Source of the DNA: Bacteroidales bacterium
Lineage (GTDB): Bacteria > Bacteroidota > Bacteroidia > Bacteroidales > Tenuifilaceae
Reading direction: 5' to 3'
Assembly: GCA_028708425.1 (NCBI GenBank)
Contig: JAQVYY010000003.1
Location: 1-64,000, forward strand
Length of the DNA stretch: 64,000 nucleotides
The notes below the pieces were generated by a model, which searched no databases, was not told the origin of the DNA, and saw nothing but the letters and a program-made list of their open reading frames with translations. The position numbers and the translations under genes are program-made. Position 1 is the first letter of the stretch, and every line of letters starts with the position of its first letter. Below are positions 11,478 through 21,400 of this stretch, one piece after another.

Positions 11478-11494
11478 GGTCTAAATATCCTATA

Positions 11495-11526
11495 AAAAAA
11501 ACGGGGCAACCATAAGGCTACCCCAT
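11495..11526 (-). terminator. Rho-independent terminator of clpP
   Basis: Minus strand GGGGTAGCC-TTAT-GGTTGCCCCGTTTTTTTT. Confidence 0.75.
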
Positions 11527-11544
11527 TAAAAATATTTTATTGCT

Positions 11545-12222
11545 TTACTCGCTTTTCTTCAAAACTTGATCAATCATACCGTAAGCCTTAGCCTCGGTTG
11601 ATGTCATCCAGAAATCGCGATCGGAATCCTTTTCAACCTTATTAAACGTTTTACCCGTATGCTGCGAAATAATTTGGTACAGCTCCTTACGTAGTGCAAG
11701 TATCTGACGGGTAGTAATCTCAATATCCGATGCTTGCCCCTCGGTACCACCCATAGGTTGGTGTATCATAACCCTAGAATGGGTTAAGGCTGAGCGTTTT
11801 CCGGTAGCACCTGCACATAATAAAATTGCACCCATTGATGCTGCTATACCGGTACAGATGGTTGCTACATCGGAACCAATATATTGCATCGTATCGTATA
11901 TACCCAAACCAGCGTAAACCGAGCCACCAGGGGTATTAAGATAAATCTGAATATCCTTGCTAGGGTCATTCGATTCGAGAAATAAAAGTTGCGCTTGTAT
12001 TATATTGGCCACATCGTCGGTAATGGGTACACCCAAAAATATTATACGGTCCATCATTAATCGCGAAAAAACGTCCATCTGGGCAATATTAAGCTGGCGC
12101 TCCTCAATAATTGTAGGGTTAATATAGCTGCTATGCAACGATTGGTAACGGTGCATTGAAAGGCTACTTATTCCCTTATGCTTTGTAGCGTATCGTTGGA
12201 ATTCACTTTTTTTACTATTCAT
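11545..12222 (-). CDS. clpP: ATP-dependent Clp protease proteolytic subunit
   Basis: GIAASMGAILLCAG (Ser), RVMIHQPMGGTEGQASDIEI (His). Confidence 0.95.
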   Translation of the reverse strand: MNSKKSEFQRYATKHKGISSLSMHRYQSLHSSYINPTIIEERQLNIAQMDVFSRLMMDRIIFLGVPITDDVANIIQAQLLFLESNDPSKDIQIYLNTPGGSVYAGLGIYDTMQYIGSDVATICTGIAASMGAILLCAGATGKRSALTHSRVMIHQPMGGTEGQASDIEITTRQILALRKELYQIISQHTGKTFNKVEKDSDRDFWMTSTEAKAYGMIDQVLKKSE

Positions 12223-12365
12223 TGATTTACTATTTTACTGTTACTACTTTTCAAATTAAGGATAAATATATTAATCTTTTTTGGAATACTTAGTCAATTC
12301 GGACTAGTTAAAGGAAGAAAATTCGAGGTTTGGCTTCGACTTCGCTCGACCTGACTTGGGGTCAT

Positions 12366-12390
12366 CAGACTTCGGCTCCGCTCAGTCTGA
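12366..12390. repeat. REP-like palindrome
   Basis: CAGACT-tcggctccgctc-AGTCTG. Confidence 0.55.
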
Positions 12391-12452
12391 CGTAGGGTCG
12401 CTCCGAATTATGGTTTTTCGTGAACCCAAGCCCCTCATTACCTTAATATGGA

Positions 12453-12480
12453 GTCAGGCTGAGCGAAGACGAAGCCTGAC
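12453..12480. repeat. REP-like palindrome
   Basis: GTCAGGCT-gagcgaagacga-AGCCTGAC. Confidence 0.55.
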
Positions 12481-12507
12481 AATCAGCCTCCAAAAATTAA
12501 ATATCAA

Positions 12508-12536
12508 AAAAAGCGGGAAAATCACCCGCCTTTTGT
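12508..12536 (-). terminator. Rho-independent terminator of tig
   Basis: Minus strand GGCGGG-TGATTTT-CCCGCTTTTTTT. Confidence 0.75.
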
Positions 12537-12540
12537 CATT

Positions 12541-13902
12541 TTATTTTGCTTCAGGATTTACCATCTTTCTAAACTCTTCCGAATCTATCTCTTTTTCGTC
12601 AAGCTTAATGGTCTCCTTAATCCATTCCATTACCTTACCCTCAATAACCTGCTCGGCCATTTTCCTACGCTCCTCTGGTTTTTCAACAAGCTCTTTTGCA
12701 TACTTATCGATGAACTCATCGGGTAGCTGACCCATGCCATACTGCATCATCTGGTGCATTAGATGCCCCTTGGCCACATGCATCAACTCCTGCTCTTCAA
12801 CTTTAAACTCCTGCTCAACGGCTATTTTATCGCGAATAAGCTGCCATCTCAAGTCATCCTCAAAATTCGGGTAATCTTTTTCTACCTGTTCTCTGGTAAA
12901 CTTACCCTCGTTTATGGTTGTTAACCAACGGATAAGAAACTCCTTAGGTAGCTCGAGGTTAAACTTTTTAACAAGTTTTTCGCGTAAATCAATGTGTAGC
13001 TTTTGCTCGCTATTACCCTTAAGATTCTGCTTAATATCCTCATCAACTTTCTCTTTAAACTCCTCTTCCGACTTAACAACTCCCTCCCCATAAATATTGT
13101 CGAACAGCTCCTGATTCACCTCAGCTTTAAGATACTTCTGCACCTGGGCAACGGTTGCCTGGAATAGAGGTCCAATCTCATCAAGGTCCTCTTTTGATAC
13201 TTTTAGAAGTGCTGCCCTATCGGTTTCGTTGGGGAATGCTTTGGTTACATCAATCACCATTACATCGCCAACCTTGGTGCCTATACATTTCTCTTTCTCC
13301 TCCTCATCGGCCACAAGCGCAACCGAAACCATGCCCTCCTCAACCGATATACCATCTTCCTTTGGCGACTCATCGGCATTAAGCTCGGTAAGGGTTGCCT
13401 TAAGTAGGCTCTCACCATCGGCTTCCTCAGCATCCTCGTAGCTACCGTATCTGCCTACGATATTCTCGATATAGCTCTGGCGCATCTCGTCGCTAACCAT
13501 GATATTGTAGTAAGGTACCTTATCGCGTTTTGATAGCTTAATTTCAAACTCTGGGGCAAAAGCTAAATCGAAAAGGAACTCGAAATCGTCCTGCTCATCA
13601 AAATCAATGGGTTGCTGCTTTTCTGAAGGTATCGGCTCGCCTAAAATGTCAAGCTTTTGCTCAGTAATGTAACCCGAAAGATTCTCGGAAATTAGCTTGT
13701 TTACCTCCTCAACCAGAGTCGATTTTCCATACATCCTGTTTATCATACCAGCTGGTGCTTTTCCTGGCCTAAAACCCTTAATTACCGCATTTTTGCGAAT
13801 ATCCTTAAGAGCCTTCTCTACATTTTGCTCATAATCATTTTTCTCTACCTTTACGGTTAGCAATGCATTTAACGCATCGGAGTTTTCGTGAGTTACGTTC
13901 AT
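12541..13902 (-). CDS. tig: Trigger factor
   Basis: N-terminal ribosome-binding region (KNAVIKGFRPGKAPAGMINRMYGKSTLVEEVNKLI) and overall length; upstream of clpP. Confidence 0.93.
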   Translation of the reverse strand: MNVTHENSDALNALLTVKVEKNDYEQNVEKALKDIRKNAVIKGFRPGKAPAGMINRMYGKSTLVEEVNKLISENLSGYITEQKLDILGEPIPSEKQQPIDFDEQDDFEFLFDLAFAPEFEIKLSKRDKVPYYNIMVSDEMRQSYIENIVGRYGSYEDAEEADGESLLKATLTELNADESPKEDGISVEEGMVSVALVADEEEKEKCIGTKVGDVMVIDVTKAFPNETDRAALLKVSKEDLDEIGPLFQATVAQVQKYLKAEVNQELFDNIYGEGVVKSEEEFKEKVDEDIKQNLKGNSEQKLHIDLREKLVKKFNLELPKEFLIRWLTTINEGKFTREQVEKDYPNFEDDLRWQLIRDKIAVEQEFKVEEQELMHVAKGHLMHQMMQYGMGQLPDEFIDKYAKELVEKPEERRKMAEQVIEGKVMEWIKETIKLDEKEIDSEEFRKMVNPEAK

Positions 13903-14100
13903 GTGAATATCTTTTATAAAAATTTAATTTTGTTTTTATTCTGCTGATTATCAAAAAGTAAGTACTCTCAAATCGTTTTCTTTGAGCGCACAAAGGTAGA
14001 AATATTTGTAACAATATACAACACGTTTTTTAGCTTATTCTCAACGTTTTGCCAATTGAATAAGTACGTATTTATTTACAAAATTTTGTTATAATAAAAG

Positions 14101-14463
14101 TTACCAACCCTCTTCTACCGAACTAAAGGTGTCGGCGTTATCGTCGCGTTCGAGCTCGGCACCAGTACGCATTTTTAGGTATGGAACTATGGAGGGGTCG
14201 AGATTGACAATATAATTCAGATCGAACATCATAAAATGATGCTCATTATCAACGTACTCTTCGGTTTCGAGACCGGAGTAAAAACGCCAGCCGCTATCGT
14301 CCTCGTCTTCGCGAGCCTCGCGGTACATATAGCCAACCTTATGCCCATCAACGGTAATCATATCCGAAGCGTAACAGTACCCCTTTTGCCCAAGGATAGG
14401 CTTTATGTCCTCGGGCTTTAAAATATATCGAAATTTTTCCATGTTTGTTTGTAATTTAAACAC
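14101..14463 (-). CDS. DUF2185 (Imm33-like) domain protein
   Basis: CYASDMITVDGHKVGYMYREAREDEDDSGWRFYSGLETEEYVDNEHHFMMFDLN..; start possibly MEKFRY at 14442. Confidence 0.6.
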   Translation of the reverse strand: MFKLQTNMEKFRYILKPEDIKPILGQKGYCYASDMITVDGHKVGYMYREAREDEDDSGWRFYSGLETEEYVDNEHHFMMFDLNYIVNLDPSIVPYLKMRTGAELERDDNADTFSSVEEGW

Positions 14464-14570
14464 CTATTGTGCAGATTGTTGCTCGCTCATCTGAAGTGAA
14501 ACCACAACTTTACGTTGGCACAAAGTTACAAAAAAAACATAAGAACAATTGGCTAGCTGAAGCCAACTTA

Positions 14571-14715
14571 ACTCGCATTATTCATCAAATTTGGAAAAGA
14601 TGAATGCAAATGCGGGTTACTCCGACATAGTCGAATCAATTTTGGGCAACAAAATTGGTTGTAATACTTAGCCGCTGTCGGTGATAGAAATTATTCGGTT
14701 GAATAATTGGGGTTA
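14571..14715 (+). repeat. MITE-like repeat A, copy 1
   Basis: ctCGCATTATTCATCaaatt..GATGAATGCAAATGCGGGTTA...GAATAATTGGGGTTA; matches 7 other copies. Confidence 0.85.
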
Positions 14716-14806
14716 AGTAATAATTATTATCACTATTGTCTGGTAAAAACATAATTCAGTATTTTAGATTCTTCGTTTCACTCTGAATGACAAATGTTTA
14801 GTTTTT

Positions 14807-14853
14807 AAGGGATGGCTTGGTTAGCGGCTTCACCGCTAACCAAGCCATCCCTT
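14807..14853. repeat. Perfect 21-bp inverted repeat with 5-nt loop
   Basis: AAGGGATGGCTTGGTTAGCGG-cttca-CCGCTAACCAAGCCATCCCTT. Confidence 0.9.
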
Positions 14854-14986
14854 ACCGAACATGACTCAACTCCCTGCCATTCCGACCATAGGAAGGAATC
14901 TATAAATTTTAACCGAACAACAATGAATTGTTATGTAAACTTCGCAAAAAACTATTTAACATCCGACCCAGCCGATTTTATTTAGC

Positions 14987-15046
14987 AGGCTATGCCTAAT
15001 TTTCACAACTAACGGGGATACGTATCCCCGTTAGTATAAAAACGAA
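14987..15046 (+). repeat. Repeat B, copy 1 (contains 28-bp perfect palindrome 15008-15035)
   Basis: ggctatgcctaa..acaACTAACGGGGATACGTATCCCCGTTAGTataaaaac. Confidence 0.75.
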
Positions 15047-15094
15047 TAACAAATCAAAGAAAATTACTACTTTCGCTTTACAAAACAAATTAGG

Positions 15095-16279
15095 ATGAAG
15101 GAAACTATACTCAAAACAGGAAAGATTATTGCAGAGTGCACACTTATTTTATCCTTTCTGCTCCTTATTATCCATAAATCTACCAATATTCTGGTTCGCA
15201 ATATAATTAACTCATCCACAGTATCCTTTTCAAGTAACAAATGGCTAGAAATACCCATTAAAATTAATGGCTCAGATGCTTACGGACTATTCGATACGGC
15301 GGCAAGCTCATGTGTTATAGATAAATCAGCCATTGGTAAATTTGATGTTTACGAAATACCGCTAAAGGTAATCCAAGTCAACAATCACACATGGCATTCT
15401 GTGTGCATTATAAAGAGTCTGAAAGTTGGTGATATGGTTTTCCGAAATATTTTGGCCGTTGTTGTCGATTTAAAAGGCGAAAACAAGGTGCTACAATGTG
15501 CAAAAAGCGACATAATTATTGGAACCCCCATAATAAATCAGCTTTGCTGGGATTTCAACTTCGGTAGCAAGAAACTTTTCGTTTCAAAATCTAACGATTT
15601 TATTCAGGAACAGAATTATAGCAATTCCATTTTATACCTGGGAAGAACCCTTTATAAAACCGATGTTAAAGTAAATGGGTATAAACACAACCTTATTATC
15701 GACTTGGGGTTTATAGCATCTGTTTTCCTACCCCAAAATTTTGCCGATAGCACCTCGGGTGTTAAATACAAAAACTCTGGGAAGAAGAATGTTTTCGGTA
15801 ATTATTACGAACAGGGTAAAAGGGATATTTCTGACATTGTTTTAGGTGATGACACTATAACGAATGTGAGTATTGATTATCGTGATAATAAATTAGTCCC
15901 AAATATTTTAGGGTTGGAGGTGGTTAAGAGATACGCAGGTGTTACTATCGACCCCTTTAAAAAGAGAATGTATTTTAAAGAGGGTAAGGAAAGCAACGCA
16001 ACAGCTAAGTTTCATGGTTTTGGTCTGATCTTTGGCATTCAAAATAACGCTCTAGTTGTAACATCCATAATTGAGTCTTCGCCAGCGCAAAAAGCGGGCA
16101 TAAAGTACGGAGACAAAATTTCTCAAATTTGCAATAAAGCACTTTCGAACCGCTTGATTACTGCAGATTACTGTAGCTTCCTTCAAATGCGAGACTCACT
16201 ACTCACTCTAAAAACAATGGATATTGAAATCGTAAGAGAGGATACAATTAGTCTGTCGTTGAGTAGGGGCTACTTTTAA
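15095..16279 (+). CDS. Retropepsin-like aspartyl protease with C-terminal PDZ domain
   Basis: YGLFDTAASSCVID and LIIDLGFIASVFLP aspartyl-protease-like motifs; PDZ-like VVTSIIESSPAQKAGIKYGDKISQI; N-terminal TM. Confidence 0.75.
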   Translation: MKETILKTGKIIAECTLILSFLLLIIHKSTNILVRNIINSSTVSFSSNKWLEIPIKINGSDAYGLFDTAASSCVIDKSAIGKFDVYEIPLKVIQVNNHTWHSVCIIKSLKVGDMVFRNILAVVVDLKGENKVLQCAKSDIIIGTPIINQLCWDFNFGSKKLFVSKSNDFIQEQNYSNSILYLGRTLYKTDVKVNGYKHNLIIDLGFIASVFLPQNFADSTSGVKYKNSGKKNVFGNYYEQGKRDISDIVLGDDTITNVSIDYRDNKLVPNILGLEVVKRYAGVTIDPFKKRMYFKEGKESNATAKFHGFGLIFGIQNNALVVTSIIESSPAQKAGIKYGDKISQICNKALSNRLITADYCSFLQMRDSLLTLKTMDIEIVREDTISLSLSRGYF

Positions 16280-16360
16280 AAATAGCCAATTACTATCGTC
16301 AGTCCACTACTATTTATGTCATACATATAAGGGTTTTTGCTTTACAAAATATGTAACCAT

Positions 16361-16663
16361 TAACCCCAATTATTATCCAAATAATATACCCTCAACCGAT
16401 AAAGAAGTGCGAAAATGGCACTCAAAACAAATATATATGCCCTCTTTAAAAGGCGATTATCAAAACTGTACCAGCAAGTTAAATGGCCGTAAAACACTAT
16501 TCAAGCAAAAAGAGAAATTTAACAACATTCAGTAAACACTCGTTTTTGCCCCGTTCGGCTTAGGCTACACCTACAAACCTACAACTCACGGGGATACTGT
16601 TTGCTTAGCAAATAGTATCCCCGTGAGTATAAAAACAATAATTTTATGAATAATGCGGGTTTA
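16361..16663 (-). repeat. MITE-like repeat A, copy 8, interrupted by ~200+ bp including repeat B
   Basis: Left end TAACCCCAATTATTatcc at 16361, right end ATGAATAATGCGGGTTT to 16663, interior unlike other copies. Confidence 0.55.
16550..16641 (+). repeat. Repeat B, copy 2 (45-bp palindrome 16584-16628)
   Basis: ggctacacctac..acaACTCACGGGGATACTgTTTGCTtagCAAATAGTATCCCCGTGAGTataaaaac. Confidence 0.75.
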
Positions 16664-16675
16664 AAAAACATAGGT

Positions 16676-16683
16676 TATCTTTG
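16676..16683 (+). promoter_or_regulatory. -7 element TATCTTTG upstream of thiL
   Basis: Exact TAnnTTTG, 27 nt before ATG at 16711. Confidence 0.5.
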
Positions 16684-16710
16684 TGGCATCAAACACAAAA
16701 AACTTTCAGA

Positions 16711-17763
16711 ATGAGCGATAACCAAACCCGAACAGAGCTGCACGAACTAGGCGAATTTAGGCTAATTGACAAGATAACCGAACCAATAATAATAAAAAAC
16801 GCTTCAACTGCTCAAGGGGTTGGCGACGATGCCGCAGTGCTAAACACCGATGGTAAGCAGCTGGTGGTTACCACCGATTTACTGCTTGAGGGCATTCATT
16901 TCGACCTAACATACCACCCGCTTAAACACCTTGGCTACAAGGCTGTTGTGGTAAACCTCAGCGACGTGTACGCAATGAATGCGCACCCTAAGCAAATTAC
17001 GGTATCCATTGGCGTATCGAAACGCTTTTCGCTCGAAGATATTGAGGAGCTGTACAGCGGAATTTACTTGGCCTGCGAACGTTTTGGGGTTGACCTAGTT
17101 GGTGGCGACACATCATCATCGCTAACAGGAGCAGTTATTAGCATTACTGCCATTGGCGAAGCCGAAGCCCATAAGATTTGCTACCGTAGCGGCGCAAAGG
17201 AGAACGACCTAATTTGTGTAACTGGCGACCTTGGCTCTGCCTACATGGGTTTGCAGCTGCTGGAACGGGAAAAAAAGGTGCTTGAAGGAAAATCTGGCAT
17301 GAAGCCCCAATTTGCAGGTTACGACTATATTCTTGAACGATTTTTAAAGCCCGAACCTCGCAAGCCCCTTATTGACTTGCTAGAAAAAGAGGGAATTGTC
17401 CCAACATCAATGATTGATATTTCCGACGGTTTGTCAAGCGAGCTGCTACATATCTGCAAAAACTCTGAAGTTGGATGCCGGGTATATATTGATAAAATTC
17501 CCATTGACCAGATTACCCATAAAATGGCCAACGAGATGAATGTTGACCCCATTGTAGCTGCGCTAAATGGTGGTGAGGACTTCGAGTTGCTATTTACCGT
17601 ACCCATTGAAAAGCATGACGTTGTGGCGGGCATGGATGGTGTTAGCATTGTTGGACACGTTGTACCGCAGAGCAATGGGCCAATGCTAGTTGCCCCTCAG
17701 GGCGAAGATATTCCCATTACAGCTCAGGGATGGAATGCTATGACCAAGACAGAGGAAGAATAA
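16711..17763 (+). CDS. thiL: Thiamine-phosphate kinase
   Basis: GVGDDAAVL, TTDLLLEGIHFD, VGGDTSSSLTGAVISITAIGEA; start set at MSDNQ because the ORF's upstream TTG start overlaps the promoter. Confidence 0.93.
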   Translation: MSDNQTRTELHELGEFRLIDKITEPIIIKNASTAQGVGDDAAVLNTDGKQLVVTTDLLLEGIHFDLTYHPLKHLGYKAVVVNLSDVYAMNAHPKQITVSIGVSKRFSLEDIEELYSGIYLACERFGVDLVGGDTSSSLTGAVISITAIGEAEAHKICYRSGAKENDLICVTGDLGSAYMGLQLLEREKKVLEGKSGMKPQFAGYDYILERFLKPEPRKPLIDLLEKEGIVPTSMIDISDGLSSELLHICKNSEVGCRVYIDKIPIDQITHKMANEMNVDPIVAALNGGEDFELLFTVPIEKHDVVAGMDGVSIVGHVVPQSNGPMLVAPQGEDIPITAQGWNAMTKTEEE

Positions 17764-17775
17764 AATAAGCACAAC

Positions 17776-17805
17776 AAAGCGGATAGAAACTCTACCCGCT
17801 TTTTT
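17776..17805 (+). terminator. Rho-independent terminator after thiL (convergent with gcvH)
   Basis: AAGCGGaTAGA-AAC-TCTACCCGCTTTTTT. Confidence 0.7.
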
Positions 17806-17822
17806 AATGCCTACTGATTAAG

Positions 17823-18203
17823 CTAAGCTTTAGCTAATTCATTATACTGCTCAGCGCTTAGTAAATCATCAAGTTGTGCAGCGTCGGCAAGTTTAACGCG
17901 TATCATCCACCCCTCACCGTAAGGATCTTTATTTACAAGCTCTGGGTTGTCGGCAAGATTCTCATTTACGGTAATTACTTTACCAGCAACTGGCATAAAC
18001 AGGTCTGAAACCGTTTTTACAGCTTCCACTGTGCCAAAAACTTCTTCCAGGTCAAGATCTTCGTCTTCGGTTTCAATTTCAACAAAAACGATATCGCCAA
18101 GTTGGCTTTGAGCAAAATCGGTAATACCAATAACTACCTCATCACCTTCCACTTTAATCCACTCATGGTCTTTAGAGTACTTTAAATCTGTAGGAGTATT
18201 CAT
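17823..18203 (-). CDS. gcvH: Glycine cleavage system H protein
   Basis: [48 protein letters not shown] (lipoyl Lys). Confidence 0.96.
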   Translation of the reverse strand: MNTPTDLKYSKDHEWIKVEGDEVVIGITDFAQSQLGDIVFVEIETEDEDLDLEEVFGTVEAVKTVSDLFMPVAGKVITVNENLADNPELVNKDPYGEGWMIRVKLADAAQLDDLLSAEQYNELAKA

Positions 18204-18300
18204 AATAAAATATATTTAAATTATTTAAAAGTAAGAGTTCAATCTGTCTGTGCCCCAAAAGTACATTTTTTTTATTAAACAAAAATATTAATCAGCTTAA

Positions 18301-18448
18301 TAACCCCAATTATTGTTTCGAATAATTGGGGTCTCCGACAGCGACTAAGTTTCACAACCAATCAAGTTGCCCAAAATTGGGCTCAACTATGGTGAGGTAA
18401 TCCGCATTTGCATTCATCTTTAATAAATTTGATGAATAATGCGAGATA
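18301..18448 (-). repeat. MITE-like repeat A, copy 2
   Basis: TAACCCCAATTATT...GATGAATAATGCG, reverse orientation. Confidence 0.85.
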
Positions 18449-18472
18449 ATATGTTGTTTCACAACTATTCCT

Positions 18473-21400
18473 CTACTGTATCATAGTAAACCTGAGACTA
18501 AAGCCAAAGCTAGTATTTGCGGTTGGAAACGAGAGCCCACCCACTGGCGTGTTAACCACCCTATCGAAAAAAGCTCTGATAGTTACCTGATCGCTTACCA
18601 CATACTCGGCCGAAGTTTTTATGGTTACAATTTTTTGCCCAGTTGATGGGGTATTTGTTCCCTCAACCAATTTCCGCAGTATGGTATGGTTATTCCGAAG
18701 GCTAAAATCAACATTTAGCCTAAGGTCGCTTTTCAGCGTTCTCTGGTCGCCCAATGCATTCGATAGTATTATGGGCAAATCCTCGAACCTATAACCACTT
18801 CCCACAATTACCTCCCAGCTATTCATCTCGTTTAGCTGATTGTTGGCAAAACTCATGGACAGCGAACGGGTATTACGTACCTCGAGCCTATTGGTGAGGC
18901 TGTTTAACCAGGTTGCATCGAAGCTTATGAGCGGATTAAACTGCTCGTTTATCGATACGTTTGTTATCTCGAATTCGGGAATAAAGTTGTTGTTAATATC
19001 ACGTACATAGCTAAAGCCATCGTCCTCAGGGTCAAAATCTAAATACGAAGAGTAGGCTCCCACCGTAAAGGTTGAACGATAACTATGCCGCAGCGTAAAA
19101 GTTCGCAACCACTTGCTAAAGGGCTTCATTTTGGCAAGGCCATCGTAGGTAATTTGCCAGTTGGGCATTGGTATTAGCGGAAATGCTGTAAACCTTGTTT
19201 CGGAAACGGGCGTTCCGGTGTAGGCACTCAGAAATGAATGTAATAACACCTCCTGGCTAAGCGCCCCATATCCATCGGGAAAACCATTCTCATCAACATT
19301 ATTGGGATTATAAATACCTCCCTGAGCCCTATCGTTCGCCAGCTCTCTTGCAATGCTAAGTCGCCTTTGGCTAAATTCCCTAAAGGTTTTGCTTATATAG
19401 TTATCCTGTGAGGTCGATTTCTCGAAAGCAGAGCCTAAGGTTAGTATACTGATGCTGAAATTTCCGGTGGTCATGGCATTGTAGGCACCAAAATTTCCCT
19501 GTGAATCTGCAAGGTAAAACTCGTTTTTATTGGATGCCATATTTCGTGTTCCCGAAATTTCGAGCCTTAGGCCCGGAAAAGGTTCAATGGTGCTTCGGAG
19601 GGTTAGGTTTTGGTTCTGAGTTAACACGTAAGCAGCATTAAGCGTTGAATCGGTTGTGAGCCACTGATTTCGAACCGCTTTCCAGGCAAAATCGGGATCT
19701 TGCCAACCCGCTACAAACGGCAATCCAGGTGCCATAACCCCGTTAATAGGCTGCATACCCATATACTGCGTAGCTGGCTTATAACCTGGCATTAACGTAC
19801 CAGAAGTAACTGAGTACGAACCCGAAAGATTTTTAACCCCCATCAGCATTCGCACGGTTCCCTGAAATAAGAGTAGCGCAATATTCTCGCGTTCGGGGAC
19901 CTTACCCTCAACCACCACCTTAACGTTCCGGAGATCCTTATCGGCCTTAATAGACACCTTCCTATCGGATCGAATATTGGTTTCAACAGTAATTTCGTTC
20001 CCATCCTCATCAAAAGCCTTAACGGTAATATCTTCCGTTTTCAAACCATGCTCTATTGAACGGAAGCTGCCCTCCCTAAGTCTAACCCCCTCTCTTTCGT
20101 AGGTTACCGTTTTAAAGGTTTTTGTTCTGGGAGCACCTCTAGCTATTTGGTCAAATTTCTGGTTAATGGCCTTAAGGTGCTTATTTTTATTATACAAGCT
20201 AGTAAAGTTTAGCTGTGAGTTTAGCTGTATTGTGCTGGCATTCTGGATTATGTTGCCAGGGTCAAACTGACTAGAATCGGGCAAAATTGGACCGGCCTGC
20301 CAATTATAGCTACCCGAATAACGAGTTGATGCGCTAATCCAGCTAAACAGCGGGATTTTATTTATGGGGATATTATAGCTTAAATTAAACTGGTGGTTAT
20401 AGTTGGTATTACGCCCAAAGTTTTTCAGGTTCGTCCACACAGAATCTTTCCAATGCTCATACCCCCTTGGGTCACGATTACGGTCAACCATGCCCATTGG
20501 CTCATCAATTCGAGCCTGGTTGTTGGCGTTAAAGTCAAACTTTATGGCCTGAGTAATATCCCAGTTAATAGAGTACACCCTATCCCAATGGAAATCTTTT
20601 GAATAGGTTGGAATCAGCTTAATTTCGGGTGCATTAATGTTACGTAGCTGCTGCTCAAAGTAGGTTCTGTTAAGCTCGGTTCTAAACGAGAACTGATTGG
20701 GCATGTAGTTAAAGTTAAAATCTTTAATAATTCGGAGATATGGACTCGACAGCCATTTCACATTGCGAAAGGGAACCACGTTTTTAGGCCTTGTATTAAA
20801 GGCATACGTAAGCCCTGCCCTGCTATTGCGCTGAATACGTTCCTCGATATTGATATCTCTAGCTAGCTGCTCATTAAACGAATAGCTAACCGCAAAATTT
20901 GAAATACTATACACTTTGGGAGTGCCATCGGTTTTACTTATTCGCACGTTGGTAAGGTTTACGCTTTTCCGCTGGATGTAATCCTGCGATATGTGCTTTA
21001 TAGAATCACGCTCCTGCTTATTCGCCGCATTTTTTAAAGATGTTTTAAGGGGTATATCAGGATCTATCGGATTATACTCGGGATTGGCGAACGATTCGGA
21101 GTATCCTAAAAACAGCGGGATATTAACGCCAGACTCCTTTGGGAAAAAGCGACCCAGCTGAATTGTTGTGTTCATATCGTACTGGTAAAAATCTTCCTTA
21201 CTGCGATCGTTCACCTTTTTTTCGATAGAACCAAAACCAGGCGTAATGGTTGTACCCGCCACAGTAACCATAGCTAAATCGGCTAATTTCGCAGCCATTC
21301 GGGCATTCGCTGCCCACCCCCCCTTACTTTCAGCCTGAGTTAAGCGCAGCTCGTTAATCCAAACAATACCTGATTTGGCATACCCATCGTCGCCTAAGGT

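Noticed and set aside
16681-16710. Upstream start for thiL given by the ORF track (TTG)
   Set aside because: That codon overlaps the TATCTTTG -7 element; ATG at 16711 is more likely.
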